Shown one piece after another: positions 1 through 9,668 of a DNA stretch of 32,356 nucleotides (positions within the stretch are counted from its first letter, which is position 1; the number at the start of each line of letters is the position of its first letter). Source of the DNA: a virus. The notes beneath the pieces were generated by a model. The model ran no database searches, was not told the DNA's origin, and saw only the letters and a program-made list of their open reading frames with translations. Both the position numbers and the translations under genes were made by a program. The DNA lies in the IMG/VR virus record IMGVR_UViG_3300009376_000058, positions 1-32,356 of that record; one strand, given 5' to 3'.

Positions 1-2133
1 TACCCAATGGAACCAATGGATGATGGAACCTTTCCCGGTTTAGAAGCTTTAAACGATGAAGCTTTATTAGGTAATGAGGATTCAACCTATGATGCAAATG
101 GGTACCTTCAGGACTGGAGAGTTCCATTGATGGATGGTTATACTGGTGATGGTGAGTTTGACTATACTGGTGTCCCTCTTAATCCTGATAATCAAATATT
201 GGGTGAAGAGAGTGCAGCATTTGATGAAAATATTCAACACCCAATGGAACCAATGGATGATGGTCCATTTGATTATCCATCTACATTAGATACTAGTTAC
301 CCATATGTTCCAAGTGATGACTATACTAATGAATGGGATGAATTGACTGAGGATGAACAATTAGCTGTTCTAGAAGTTGAAAAGGCTCAGGAATGGAGAG
401 ATAATAATCCAGAACTTGCTGAAGAGTATGATGCGGAAATTCTAGCTAGTCAAAAACTAGCTGATGAAAAAGCTGATGAGGAATGGGTTGCAGCAAATCC
501 AGATCTTGCAGCATTAGAAGAAGAAATTAGTATGGAAAGAAACATGGCTACAAGGCATCCAGAAGAAGACTTATTCGCTGGAGATAATCTCCAACTTGAC
601 AAAGATTCTCTTATATATGATGAAATGGTAACTGAAATTGCAGATACTAAAGATGCTTTCATGCAACTTAATAAGGTAGACCCTAAAATTACAGAAGAGG
701 TTGGAAATATAGCAGATGAATTAAACGAAGATGGTGACCAAGAGAAGGCTGAGTTTAAATTATCAGGAATCTTTGATTGGCTGAAGGACATCTTTGGAGT
801 CGATGATAAGTCTCTTCTTAGAGCTTTTGTCAAATATGTTGGTGGAAGACTATTTGGTCTCTCCTCTGGTAAAGCAGCGGCTTTCGCTTGGAAAGGTATT
901 GAACAAGATATGGCTACTGAGGCTGCCAAGGGTGCAGATGCTAGAGAGTATGCAGATAATATGGCTGAGTATGATAGGATGTATGATGATGCATTAGAAA
1001 GAGGAGATGAAGAAGAAGCTAGAAGAATACTTCAGAAGATGAACTCATTGTCTGGTGTTGAAAAATCTGATGCTGAGAAGTTTGATGATAATATAAGTTA
1101 TCTGAATAAGAAGTACGATGAAGCTGAGGAAGCTAAAGATACAGTTAAAATGGCTCAGATTGCAAAACAACTTAAGAAAATGGAAGCAGCTGGCATTAGT
1201 GGTACTAAAGCCGATACTTGGATGGGGTCTGCTGGGATGTATGATAAAAACGGTACATATGTTGTTAAACAAGCTATGCAAGTTGATGGTGAAGGTATAA
1301 AAATATATGATGAATCAGACAATACATTTAAATTACCATCTGAACTTGGTTATAGGGATGCAATTAGAACCCCAAGTAGTGATAAAGGTACTGAGAGATA
1401 TGCAACAGACCAAAGGGTAATAACAGACCCTGCAGAATTTGGAAGATACTCTACTGAGATACCAAACGCTATTAGTGTCTCACCTAAAGGTGTTCCAAAA
1501 TTTGAGGAAGGCAGTGGTGATCTCAATAAGGCAGCCAGTTTCTCTCATACAGCTGTTAAGTCGTTTATGCAAATGGAAGACATTTTATCCCACAGTGATG
1601 CAGTTAGACAAGAGATATTTAGTTTACAAGCAGAGTTTAGAAAATCTATTGCAGACATGCCTTCCGATAGTGCTATGAAGGGTCTTTTAGGTAAATTTGC
1701 TAAGAGAGGTATGAGTCCTGCTGCTAAACTTTGGTTTAATGAGATGAATACTCTTGTTACTTCTAAGTTAAGAAGAGAAACAGGAGCTGCTTACAATCAA
1801 GATGAATTAATTACTACAATGAATTTCTTCCCTAATGCTACTGATTACCCTGCAAACTTTGATGAGTTAGATAGAACAGGTAAGATAAACGCTCTTAATT
1901 TTGTTAATCTAAGAATGCAGCAAGCTGGTAATTGGATCCTTACTAATGCTCAAGGTTTACAAGCTTACGATTATCTAGAAGGTTTAAAAGGTAACTTGTT
2001 TAGACCTGATGATGACTGGTTAAAATTAAACAAAGAAATGTTAGAGTTCTTAGACGCTCAATACAATCCACAGATAAGTGCTTCAACTGTTGAATTAATA
2101 CCAATTGAAGTTTCTCAAACACCAAAAACATAA
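1..2133 (+). CDS. Large acidic virion protein, 5' end cut by window
   Basis: The frame is open through base 1 (codons for Tyr-Pro precede the first visible Met), so the gene starts outside the window. The visible part is about 710 residues. The first 200 residues are very acidic and repeat the motif PMEPMDDG at the left edge and again near base 240, with a related LMDGYTGDG between. Around bases 760-900 is a less charged, Gly/Ala-rich stretch with WLKDIFGVDD; bases 950-1200 are Lys/Glu-rich and probably helical or coiled-coil. I recognise no family. Size, position before another large Gly/Ala-rich protein and the 11-base gap to it fit an internal or ejected virion protein, like the T7 gp14-gp15-gp16 order. 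The functional call is inference from position. Confidence 0.6.
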   Translation, partial: YPMEPMDDGTFPGLEALNDEALLGNEDSTYDANGYLQDWRVPLMDGYTGDGEFDYTGVPLNPDNQILGEESAAFDENIQHPMEPMDDGPFDYPSTLDTSYPYVPSDDYTNEWDELTEDEQLAVLEVEKAQEWRDNNPELAEEYDAEILASQKLADEKADEEWVAANPDLAALEEEISMERNMATRHPEEDLFAGDNLQLDKDSLIYDEMVTEIADTKDAFMQLNKVDPKITEEVGNIADELNEDGDQEKAEFKLSGIFDWLKDIFGVDDKSLLRAFVKYVGGRLFGLSSGKAAAFAWKGIEQDMATEAAKGADAREYADNMAEYDRMYDDALERGDEEEARRILQKMNSLSGVEKSDAEKFDDNISYLNKKYDEAEEAKDTVKMAQIAKQLKKMEAAGISGTKADTWMGSAGMYDKNGTYVVKQAMQVDGEGIKIYDESDNTFKLPSELGYRDAIRTPSSDKGTERYATDQRVITDPAEFGRYSTEIPNAISVSPKGVPKFEEGSGDLNKAASFSHTAVKSFMQMEDILSHSDAVRQEIFSLQAEFRKSIADMPSDSAMKGLLGKFAKRGMSPAAKLWFNEMNTLVTSKLRRETGAAYNQDELITTMNFFPNATDYPANFDELDRTGKINALNFVNLRMQQAGNWILTNAQGLQAYDYLEGLKGNLFRPDDDWLKLNKEMLEFLDAQYNPQISASTVELIPIEVSQTPKT

Positions 2134-2144
2134 TAGGAGATTCA

Positions 2145-4706
2145 ATGGAATATACAAGAAGTCAACTAGAAGCTGCACTTGTTACAGCAAGAAAAGATCC
2201 TATTAAATATGCTGAAAACATAAAAGAGCTAGAAAGACTAATCGCCAATGGTGTGTTTAAACCAGAGGTCAATGGGTCTACATTGTCTACAGGGTCTATA
2301 GGGGACTCAGAGTCAGGTAGCCTTATCTTTGATGAACTTAATAAAGACGAATCTTACAACCAAGCTTTACGGAAATTTTACAGTGGTAAAATGGGAACTA
2401 TAGATACAATAAGTGGTGCTAAAGGTTTTCGTGATGCCTTAACCTTGTCAGACCATCAAAATATTGATAGAGATTCTCAAGGTAACATTACAATGTCTAA
2501 TGAGGAATTAAAAGAGAAAAGTTTTGAGTTGTTTAATAGTGCATTTCTCAATGAAGTAAGCTTGGCTAGATTTGCAAATGAAATAAACTTAATGTCTCAA
2601 GAGGAACGAGATAATCTAGCGATACTCTATGATGTCTGGGAGAGGACTAAGATTACTGGAGAAGGTTCTAGACCATTATGGGAGCAAGTAAAGGATGCTG
2701 GTAATATATTAACTGCTCCAAGTACTTACGTTGGTGGGGCGTTTATAAGGGCTGGATTAGCTCCTGCTACTAGATTAGCTTTTAGTGCTGCCATGAAAAA
2801 GATGTTAAAAGTTGGTGCAAAAGGTTTAAATACGGCTGAAACAGCAGTTATTAAAGAGGGGGCTAAGGCAATGTCCCATAGGATGGGAGTACTTGGTGCT
2901 GGATATGCAGGTGGGTTTGACGTAGGACACCAGACTGGTGTTGAAATGCAAATAGACCCAGAGCAAGATTTTAGTTATGGAAGGGCAGCAGCTATGACAG
3001 GAGCAGGATATGTAGCTGGTCGATTCTTACCTAAGGCTTTAAGAGGATTAGGTAAAGTTGTAAGAGCCCCTGCAACTTTAGTAAATAAACCAGCTTGGGG
3101 GATAGGGTCTACTGTAACTCACCCCTTAGCTTCAACTGGATCAGGTTTTGTAAAAACTTTTGGAGGAGGACCAGCAGCTAGAGTTCATGTTGCAACAGAG
3201 GGTAAAGAATATCTTGGTTCACAGGCAGATGAGATCTGGAATAAGATGGATGTAGATGCCCATGGTGATCATCTTAGAAATAAAGTAGTAGAAGCATCTA
3301 CAAAGGCTTTTAGTAACTTTAAAGAAGCTTTCAGAAGTCTTGGTGACCTTGATATAAGATTCCCAGCTACTGGAGTAGATAAACCGGGACTGGTCCCAAA
3401 ATATCCAGATCCGTTTGCTAATAAAACTTTCACTAAAACTTTAGATGAATCAGAGAACTCCATTTATCGTTTAATTGACCACATTACTGGAAAAGAAGCA
3501 GGTGTTCCCGGTTGGGGCGGCTTAAATGAAATTCGGTTTCTATTAAAAAGAGGGGATATAACACCTACAGAGGCTTTAAGGAAAATAAGATCTAAAGTCG
3601 GTTCTATGGTAAAGAATGATAAATATAAAGATGGGCAATTTAAAGATACTTTTAAAAGATTATGGTTCGAAGCTAGAGATGTAATGTCTGATGCTGCTAG
3701 AAGAACCCCTGTAAGAGACGCTTCAGGTAATATAACTGGTAATAAAAAACAAGCATTTGATGTAATAGATAGTGCATATGGGGACTTTATTGAAGTAAAT
3801 AATCATAAACATATACAGACTTTAATGAGCAAAGATGGCTCTGACGCATTAAATTTAATAAAACAAATTGGATCTCAGGCTAAAAACAACTTTGGAAAAT
3901 TAAGAGAGCATGAAAAAAGAATAGGAGAAATGGCTCGATTTTCTGGTACTAGGGTTAATGATGTTATAGATGACACCGGTAGAGTTATAAAACCCGGAGA
4001 GGTAATGCCAAACCAAGATTTAATATTAGCAGCTGAAGATGCTATGAGGTCAGCGACTGGGCATCAAATGTTTCAGAATCCTACTGGTTCAGGTTTAAAA
4101 TCATATTTAAATACTAAACAAGGTAGAAAAGCCCTTAAAAGAATGTTTCCAGAACAGGAACATAATATTGATAGGTTTTCAAAAATTTTAAAAAATGCAG
4201 CGGATAAAACTTCTATGGGTATGTATGCTATGAGAGTTTTAACGGGTGCTTTTATCGGTTTCGGTTCTGCAGGTACGGGTATTGCCGGAGGTAGTCTTGC
4301 TGGTCTTAGTATTGTAATTATTGATAAACTTCTAAAATCACCTTGGTACGGTAAACAGGCGGCAAAGGTATTTTCAAGAGATAAAACAAAGAGTGCTCTT
4401 GAATCGTTTAGACTAGTAAAGATGCTTCAAAAAAGAGGATATACTAGTGAACAGGCAAATATGGTATTGGAGACTATGCTTGGAGCTACAGTGTGGTCTT
4501 ATTTCCTAGCAGATGAAGATAGAAGGAGAAGTGTATTTGGTGCACCTTCTAAGGTAGCTGATTCTTTTGTTGGAGATATTATTTTAAGAAACAGACTTTC
4601 TAAAAGAGCTCTTGCTGGTATTCAAGATTTTGGAAGAATTGCAAAAGAGGATGTATTCCAACCAGTATTCGACACAGTAACAGATCAGCTAATTTCTGAA
4701 CAATAG
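2145..4706 (+). CDS. Putative internal (ejected) virion protein, 853 aa
   Basis: The start follows TAGGAG five bases before the ATG. The protein has two Ala/Gly-rich weakly hydrophobic zones: about residues 185-310 (many small residues, amphipathic) and about 695-730 (a Gly-rich hydrophobic run that could cross a membrane), with a basic, charged middle. This pattern, its size and its place as the middle of three large genes match ejected proteins of podoviruses such as T7 gp15, but I see no motif that proves homology. Seen: composition and order. Inferred: role in the ejection core or trans-envelope channel. It is followed after eight bases by the RNA polymerase-like gene. Confidence 0.55.
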   Translation: MEYTRSQLEAALVTARKDPIKYAENIKELERLIANGVFKPEVNGSTLSTGSIGDSESGSLIFDELNKDESYNQALRKFYSGKMGTIDTISGAKGFRDALTLSDHQNIDRDSQGNITMSNEELKEKSFELFNSAFLNEVSLARFANEINLMSQEERDNLAILYDVWERTKITGEGSRPLWEQVKDAGNILTAPSTYVGGAFIRAGLAPATRLAFSAAMKKMLKVGAKGLNTAETAVIKEGAKAMSHRMGVLGAGYAGGFDVGHQTGVEMQIDPEQDFSYGRAAAMTGAGYVAGRFLPKALRGLGKVVRAPATLVNKPAWGIGSTVTHPLASTGSGFVKTFGGGPAARVHVATEGKEYLGSQADEIWNKMDVDAHGDHLRNKVVEASTKAFSNFKEAFRSLGDLDIRFPATGVDKPGLVPKYPDPFANKTFTKTLDESENSIYRLIDHITGKEAGVPGWGGLNEIRFLLKRGDITPTEALRKIRSKVGSMVKNDKYKDGQFKDTFKRLWFEARDVMSDAARRTPVRDASGNITGNKKQAFDVIDSAYGDFIEVNNHKHIQTLMSKDGSDALNLIKQIGSQAKNNFGKLREHEKRIGEMARFSGTRVNDVIDDTGRVIKPGEVMPNQDLILAAEDAMRSATGHQMFQNPTGSGLKSYLNTKQGRKALKRMFPEQEHNIDRFSKILKNAADKTSMGMYAMRVLTGAFIGFGSAGTGIAGGSLAGLSIVIIDKLLKSPWYGKQAAKVFSRDKTKSALESFRLVKMLQKRGYTSEQANMVLETMLGATVWSYFLADEDRRRSVFGAPSKVADSFVGDIILRNRLSKRALAGIQDFGRIAKEDVFQPVFDTVTDQLISEQ

Positions 4707-4714
4707 GAGTAAAT

Positions 4715-7700
4715 ATGTCAGTTGCAGGATTTACAAACGCTTTAGCTAGAAGTATAACTAGAAGACTCTCAAGGGCTATTGCTAATAAAGATATGGTTGA
4801 AGTCAAACAACTGGTAAAGATTCTTTCAGACTCGAAAAAGTTACAAGATGATGTTATAAAAATAAATGAAAAATATCAGGGTTCTCAACTAGACATAGAT
4901 AAAGAGATAGATATCAAGTACCCAGACGTAGATGGGACTTATAGTGGACGACAGGTTGTAGAAGCATTAAAGAAGATGGGCACCGATACAGAAGGGAGCA
5001 CTCCCGGTAAGAACGCTGAAACTGGGGGTTTTGAACCACATACTTTAAAAGAAATTGGTGACCATAATATTTTTACTCCAGAAATAATATCTATATCTAA
5101 ACTTGCTAGGAACGACCCTTTCAGTGATAGCTGGCATAATCAACCTCTTAGACCATTACCTGATGGAGCCCCTGAGGCAACTGTACCGCCCATTGTGGAC
5201 AGTAATGGTGTACTTAGGGATGGTCACAATAGAGTAAATCAAGCTGCGTTGGATTTCGCTCAAGGTAGGGGGGATGGTACAGTATCCATATTGCGTGGAA
5301 GTTCAGTGTTCAAAGAAAATGCCAATGAGGTTGTTCTAGATAGAGTTGGTTCTTTTGTGACAAATCTAAAGAGGAAAGTTGCTTTGGATTTTGGTGGAAC
5401 AATGGATGAAGCTACTGGTATAGTTACTAAAATAGCAAAACTTAAAACAGAATATAAAGGAACTGAACATACAGAAGAATTGTCTTCTTTTGCAGCAGCT
5501 TTACATAAAGGGACTAATAAGAGTAACCCTGACATTCTAAATGATGAACTTTATGTTGGGTTTGCGATGGATGTTCTAAGGGCTGCTAGAGACAATAAGG
5601 GAGGTGCCCCCGGTAAGAAATTAAAAGAATTAGACCCTGAAGGTAGAGAGAGAGTAGTCTCTGCTAAAATTAATAATGAATTAGCTAAAGATGTAGGTCT
5701 AGCGGCAGATGCTAGAATGACAAGTGCAGGGGGTACACCTTTGAAGCCTAATGAGATAAGACATTTAGGTGCGATGCTTTTAGAATTTGGAAGAGGAAAC
5801 TTTGGAGAAAACATTGCTATTGGTAAAGAAGCTATTAAACCTACAGGTCCTGTCAGCAGACCCAGTCTTCTTAAAGAATATAAAGGTCATGTAGAGACAA
5901 AGCCGGGTCAATATAAAGATAAAAAAATTACCACTACTTCTGATTTCTTTGACCATTGGGTTAAGAGGACAGGACATAATGGACGAGAGTGGTTAAATCT
6001 ATATCCAAACAGAAGGTCATTGAAAGCACCCAGTCCAAAATATCATGGTCCTTGGGTAACAGATGCTGAAGGTAATATTATAAAAGCCCCAACAGGTGTA
6101 GAAATTACAGGATACCTAGCAGGAGGTAAGGGAAATACCAGCCTGACAAAATTTGGTGTAGAGGCTATAAATATACTTGGTAAACAAAAAATAGGGGTAG
6201 ATTTAAATAAGTTTGAATATTGGAGACATTTAGGTGCTGGTGGTAAATTAAAGGATACTGGATTGGATAAAACATCACTAGAGATTGCACTACAAAAAGC
6301 ACAATTATCTGCTGAAGACCAAGTATATCTAACAAGATATTGGGATGACCTTAGGCTTCTTAAAAAGGAATTTATGGATGAGGAGGATGCACTTAGACTT
6401 ACAGATGGTAAAGGTAAGCCCAAACTTACTCCATTGGAAAGACAGAATTTTAAAGGTTTAAGACCATCGTTGAACAAAAAATGGTGGCACAAGGATCCAA
6501 AAACAGGGGAAATATCTGGTTCGAAGGTAGATCTTCAAAACTCTGTAGGTCCTTATGTTTCTGATGATAAAGTATTTCTAGACCTTATACAGAATGTACA
6601 TTTTGCTGCAGGTGAGATTAGACCTTTGCAGACTGTTCAAAGGGCTAGGTTTAACAGGATTCGTGAAGAAGTGAATGAAAGACTTAAGTTAGATCCTAAT
6701 GGTGAAGTCTATGTACCATATATGCTTGACTATAGAACTAGAGTCTACCCTATCGATAAGAGTGGTGCAAACCACCTAACCGGGGGTACTGCTAGGTTTA
6801 TGTGGGCATTTCCAAAATCACAAGCAAAACCCATTGTTTATAATGATGAAGCTTTTCATGTTCTTGTAGATGACTTGTTGAGATTTGAGACTAAGCCAAT
6901 TACACAAACCTTAGTTCGTTCTGGGGAGGAACTTGGGATGGCTCAAACAGCAAAGGCGAAAGAAGCTTTGAGTGCTAGTAAAGAATTAAGAGAGACTATA
7001 AGATATGGTCTTGATAAACTCCATAGTAATGATTTACAAAGATGGAAGTATTGGAAAATTACCGAGAAGGAATATCTAAGAAGAGGTAATGAGCTTTTAG
7101 ACTTTACTGAGAAATCACTAGATAAAGCTCTTACTATCGCCAAACGTCAAGAACTATGGGACTCCTATAATCCTAAATGGCTAAAGGGGATAAAAGACCA
7201 AGGTGAATATTTATCAGCCTTGACAGAGATAGCTCGTGTGGAAAGAGCTTTTCGTAGAGCTAAAGAGAATCCAATTAGTACTTCTGATTCTCAAAATAAA
7301 CTTCTTATGGATATGGTACACATACCATCTAAAGCTCGTGAGATAAATCGCTTACAAGCAGCTGGTGCTCATATGAGTACTTCTCCAATAGAGTTGGATG
7401 CTTCTGCCTCAGGCTCTCAACACTTGTATGCCCAATATAGAAATATAGAAGGTCTAAAGCAAGTAAATGTATTTTCAAAAAGATCCCCTAGAGAACTTCT
7501 AACTACTAAAGAAATAAAAATGTTGGAAGAGGGTGTAGATAATAATTCTATTGCTAAAGACTTATATACAAATACCGCTGGTGGTTATACAACAAAACTT
7601 AGAGCTAGGTTGGATGACCTCTCTGTCACAGATCCAAAATTGGCAAAAATATATAATGACCTTACTAATCAATATGTACAAGTTGGGAGAAGTACTTCTA

Positions 7701-8743
7701 AACCTATAGTTATGAAAGTACCATATGGGGCTGGAGAGAAGAGGCTTGAGATAACTTTACAGAGTCTCCTTGGGGACAAAGAAAGATTGCAGATATTAAG
7801 AGATTACAATGGTAAAGTCGATAATGTGACTACACTCCCTGATGAGTTTATGGACTTCCACTGGAGATCTATGTGGTCTGCTCTAAAGGAATCTTTAGAT
7901 ACACAATTTGAGTTTAGGAGATTTAGTTCTGTTCTTATGGGGGTGTACAATGAAGCACCATTATCAGGTACTCCTAGAAAAGCACTTTTAGTAAAATCAC
8001 CTTCTGGTCATCAAACTGATTTTACAATATATGCAACTCAGTTTGAAGTATCACGGGAAAGAGTAAAGGTAAATTTACTTCCAGATTTTCCTCAAATTAA
8101 ACAATCAAAAGGTTTAACTAAAAGTGGGAAAAAGAAAGAAGCTTATGCGAAAAAAGACATTACATTAACAAGTGAAATTCCAATTGCACCTACTGATCCA
8201 TTGGCTATAAGAATGGCATCAACACCAGCGGCTATTAGAAAAGGGATTAGTTCTGCGGATTTAGGAGTGTGGGCAGTAGAGAATAAAATGGTACACGAAG
8301 AACCATTTGTAACTGACTCTATGAAGAGTATGGCTTCAGCTTTATCCCCTAATGCAGTTCATATGGTAGATGCTGGGTATTTAACTAAATTAGTTATTGC
8401 ACTAAACGAGGCAGGGGTACCTGTATATGTAGTTCATGATGCTTTCTTTATCATGGCTCCAGATGTTAGAAAGACTAAAGAGATAGCTGGTAAAGTATTC
8501 ATTGAAATGCATAATGGTTATAATCTAAGGAAAGAGTTGATAGAAGGAGTAGCAAAAGCAACTGGTATACCATTCAATGAAGTCGTAGAAAGAGTAAACG
8601 AGAGAATGCTTAATCCAAATAAAAGGGAGATAGCTAGAGGTATTAAATCTTATAAAGATGGTGCATTGGGTACAAAAACTGAGGGTGATTTAAAACCCCC
8701 AGCAGGTTATAGTAGTTTAAATGAAGTATTAATGGGAGGCTAA
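4715..8743 (+). CDS. Large single-subunit RNA polymerase in the virion block (candidate virion RNAP), 1342 aa
   Basis: The C-terminal 700 or so residues carry the single-subunit (T7/N4 type) RNA polymerase motifs in order. DYRTRVYP at residues 672-679 corresponds to T7 DFRGRVYA. Motif A is LDASASGSQH with catalytic Asp895. Motif B is KPIVMKVPYG with Lys996, Tyr1004 and Gly1005, equivalent to T7 K631, Y639 and G640. Motif C is VVHDAF with His1241 and Asp1242. All catalytic residues are present, so the enzyme is probably active. It is far longer than T7 RNAP (883 aa): about 400 N-terminal residues are extra and include a ParB-like stretch ending DGHNR (169-173). It sits third in a row of large virion-type genes, where T7 has gp16 (1318 aa). 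That suggests a polymerase packaged and ejected with the DNA, as N4 gp50 is; this role is inference. Start: TAGGAG six bases before ATG. Confidence 0.88.
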   Translation: MSVAGFTNALARSITRRLSRAIANKDMVEVKQLVKILSDSKKLQDDVIKINEKYQGSQLDIDKEIDIKYPDVDGTYSGRQVVEALKKMGTDTEGSTPGKNAETGGFEPHTLKEIGDHNIFTPEIISISKLARNDPFSDSWHNQPLRPLPDGAPEATVPPIVDSNGVLRDGHNRVNQAALDFAQGRGDGTVSILRGSSVFKENANEVVLDRVGSFVTNLKRKVALDFGGTMDEATGIVTKIAKLKTEYKGTEHTEELSSFAAALHKGTNKSNPDILNDELYVGFAMDVLRAARDNKGGAPGKKLKELDPEGRERVVSAKINNELAKDVGLAADARMTSAGGTPLKPNEIRHLGAMLLEFGRGNFGENIAIGKEAIKPTGPVSRPSLLKEYKGHVETKPGQYKDKKITTTSDFFDHWVKRTGHNGREWLNLYPNRRSLKAPSPKYHGPWVTDAEGNIIKAPTGVEITGYLAGGKGNTSLTKFGVEAINILGKQKIGVDLNKFEYWRHLGAGGKLKDTGLDKTSLEIALQKAQLSAEDQVYLTRYWDDLRLLKKEFMDEEDALRLTDGKGKPKLTPLERQNFKGLRPSLNKKWWHKDPKTGEISGSKVDLQNSVGPYVSDDKVFLDLIQNVHFAAGEIRPLQTVQRARFNRIREEVNERLKLDPNGEVYVPYMLDYRTRVYPIDKSGANHLTGGTARFMWAFPKSQAKPIVYNDEAFHVLVDDLLRFETKPITQTLVRSGEELGMAQTAKAKEALSASKELRETIRYGLDKLHSNDLQRWKYWKITEKEYLRRGNELLDFTEKSLDKALTIAKRQELWDSYNPKWLKGIKDQGEYLSALTEIARVERAFRRAKENPISTSDSQNKLLMDMVHIPSKAREINRLQAAGAHMSTSPIELDASASGSQHLYAQYRNIEGLKQVNVFSKRSPRELLTTKEIKMLEEGVDNNSIAKDLYTNTAGGYTTKLRARLDDLSVTDPKLAKIYNDLTNQYVQVGRSTSKPIVMKVPYGAGEKRLEITLQSLLGDKERLQILRDYNGKVDNVTTLPDEFMDFHWRSMWSALKESLDTQFEFRRFSSVLMGVYNEAPLSGTPRKALLVKSPSGHQTDFTIYATQFEVSRERVKVNLLPDFPQIKQSKGLTKSGKKKEAYAKKDITLTSEIPIAPTDPLAIRMASTPAAIRKGISSADLGVWAVENKMVHEEPFVTDSMKSMASALSPNAVHMVDAGYLTKLVIALNEAGVPVYVVHDAFFIMAPDVRKTKEIAGKVFIEMHNGYNLRKELIEGVAKATGIPFNEVVERVNERMLNPNKREIARGIKSYKDGALGTKTEGDLKPPAGYSSLNEVLMGG

Positions 8744-8744
8744 A

Positions 8745-8978
8745 ATGCCATATAAAGATCATAATATACTGTCCCATATGGGCATAACAGACTTGGAGCT
8801 TTTAAGAGAGCATGGTGGTCCAGAGAAATATGCAGGGACAAATAAGTGTAATACTTGGATGATTAACAACGAGTATAAAGAAAATCTTAAGGCAGGGACA
8901 CCTGTTAAAGAATGTAATGCTTTAAGAAATCAGGCACAACAGACTTTAGCTGATATCCGAAGAGCTAGAGGCTACTAA
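8745..8978 (+). CDS. Small protein of unknown function, 77 aa
   Basis: It starts one base after the polymerase stop, with GGGAGG just before, so it is probably translationally coupled. The protein is hydrophilic, with two Cys residues (NKCN, KECN) and a basic C-terminus, and has no membrane segment or signal peptide. It is the last gene of the plus-strand block; a two-way terminator follows. No family recognised. Its place directly behind the polymerase suggests a late or virion-related gene, no more than that. Confidence 0.65.
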   Translation: MPYKDHNILSHMGITDLELLREHGGPEKYAGTNKCNTWMINNEYKENLKAGTPVKECNALRNQAQQTLADIRRARGY

Positions 8979-8984
8979 GCTCAA

Positions 8985-9041
8985 GCGAAAAAAAAGGTCA
9001 CAAAAAGACATTAATTGTCCAATTTGTGACCTTAATTTTTC
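8985..9041. terminator. Two-way intrinsic terminator between convergent gene blocks
   Basis: A perfect 11-bp inverted repeat (8994-9004 with 9023-9033, arm AAGGTCACAAA) encloses a smaller one (GACA...TGTC, 9007-9018). It is flanked by eight A on the left and an AT-rich run with five T on the right, so transcripts from either side meet a GC-containing hairpin then a U-rich tract. It lies exactly between the ends of the plus-strand and minus-strand genes. Confidence 0.88.
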
Positions 9042-9256
9042 TACGACTTGTCGTCAGTTACAATTTCAAGAGGTTTATCCTCTTTCTTTTCCTCTGAAGG
9101 GAAAGGACCATTCTTGGCTTCTATTAGGAAACCTAGAAGATTTCTAAGTTCTTTCTCTTCTAAAGGGATATCTTCTATCTCATAGATAGTAGTATTAACA
9201 ACTGGCGAACTAACATCAGTTGTCTGTATCGTTACCTTCGCCATTATTTCTTCCAT
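9041..9256 (-). CDS. Small acidic protein, 71 aa, last gene of the minus block
   Basis: It overlaps the end of the endonuclease I gene by 41 bases and ends at the convergent terminator. The ATG follows GAGAGG; a second in-frame Met five codons on (MAKVTIQ) has its own GGAAG and could be the real start. The first half is beta-rich (Val/Thr/Ile), the rest is acidic with a Lys/Glu/Asp tail ending VTDDKS. No family recognised and no membrane segment. Confidence 0.6.
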   Translation of the reverse strand: MEEIMAKVTIQTTDVSSPVVNTTIYEIEDIPLEEKELRNLLGFLIEAKNGPFPSEEKKEDKPLEIVTDDKS

Positions 9257-9665
9257 AATTACCTCTCTTTAAAATTTTAGTTATAGTACTCTCCGTAAAC
9301 CATCTAAAACCATTCTTAGATGCCCACTCACCATGTGTACGTCTAGTCCCATCTTTTCTAACTTTTGCCCTTGGCATAGGTGTTTTGTAGTTATAAAAGA
9401 GGAAAACCAATTCAGTACCAAATGGTAGAGCATCCCTTATAAAGAGATACTTACGAGCCTCAGCAGAGTCTACGAATCTACCTTTAGCCTCAACCAAAAT
9501 ATCACCTATCTTGAAATCTGGGTGATAATGATGATCAACAGTATATGGTATTTTCTCAGGATGATATTCACAAGACGATAGAATGCCGTCCCTTAGCTCA
9601 CCCTCCCATTTAGAATCTGCTTTTCTTATCTTATTTTTCCAGCTGTTATTAGGTTTATATCCCAT
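9216..9665 (-). CDS. T7 gp3-like endonuclease I (Holliday junction resolvase), 149 aa
   Basis: Resolves branched DNA and, in T7, also breaks down host DNA. It is the same length as T7 endonuclease I (149 aa). The PD-(D/E)xK core is clear: HPDF with Asp50, then VEAKGR with Glu59 and Lys61, matching T7 D55, E65 and K67, followed by the family-like FVDSAEARKYLFI helix and a HGEWASKNGF segment near the C-terminus. Glu21 or Glu23 could fill the role of T7 E20. It is placed at the downstream end of the replication/metabolism operon, three bases after the Zn protein gene. Confidence 0.93.
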   Translation of the reverse strand: MGYKPNNSWKNKIRKADSKWEGELRDGILSSCEYHPEKIPYTVDHHYHPDFKIGDILVEAKGRFVDSAEARKYLFIRDALPFGTELVFLFYNYKTPMPRAKVRKDGTRRTHGEWASKNGFRWFTESTITKILKRGNYGRNNGEGNDTDN

Positions 9666-9668
9666 AGT

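Noticed and set aside
6043-6492. Minus-strand frame of 149 codons inside the virion polymerase gene, and similar antisense frames
   Set aside because: Shadows of the real gene: no ribosome site, low-complexity Ser/Leu/Pro composition.
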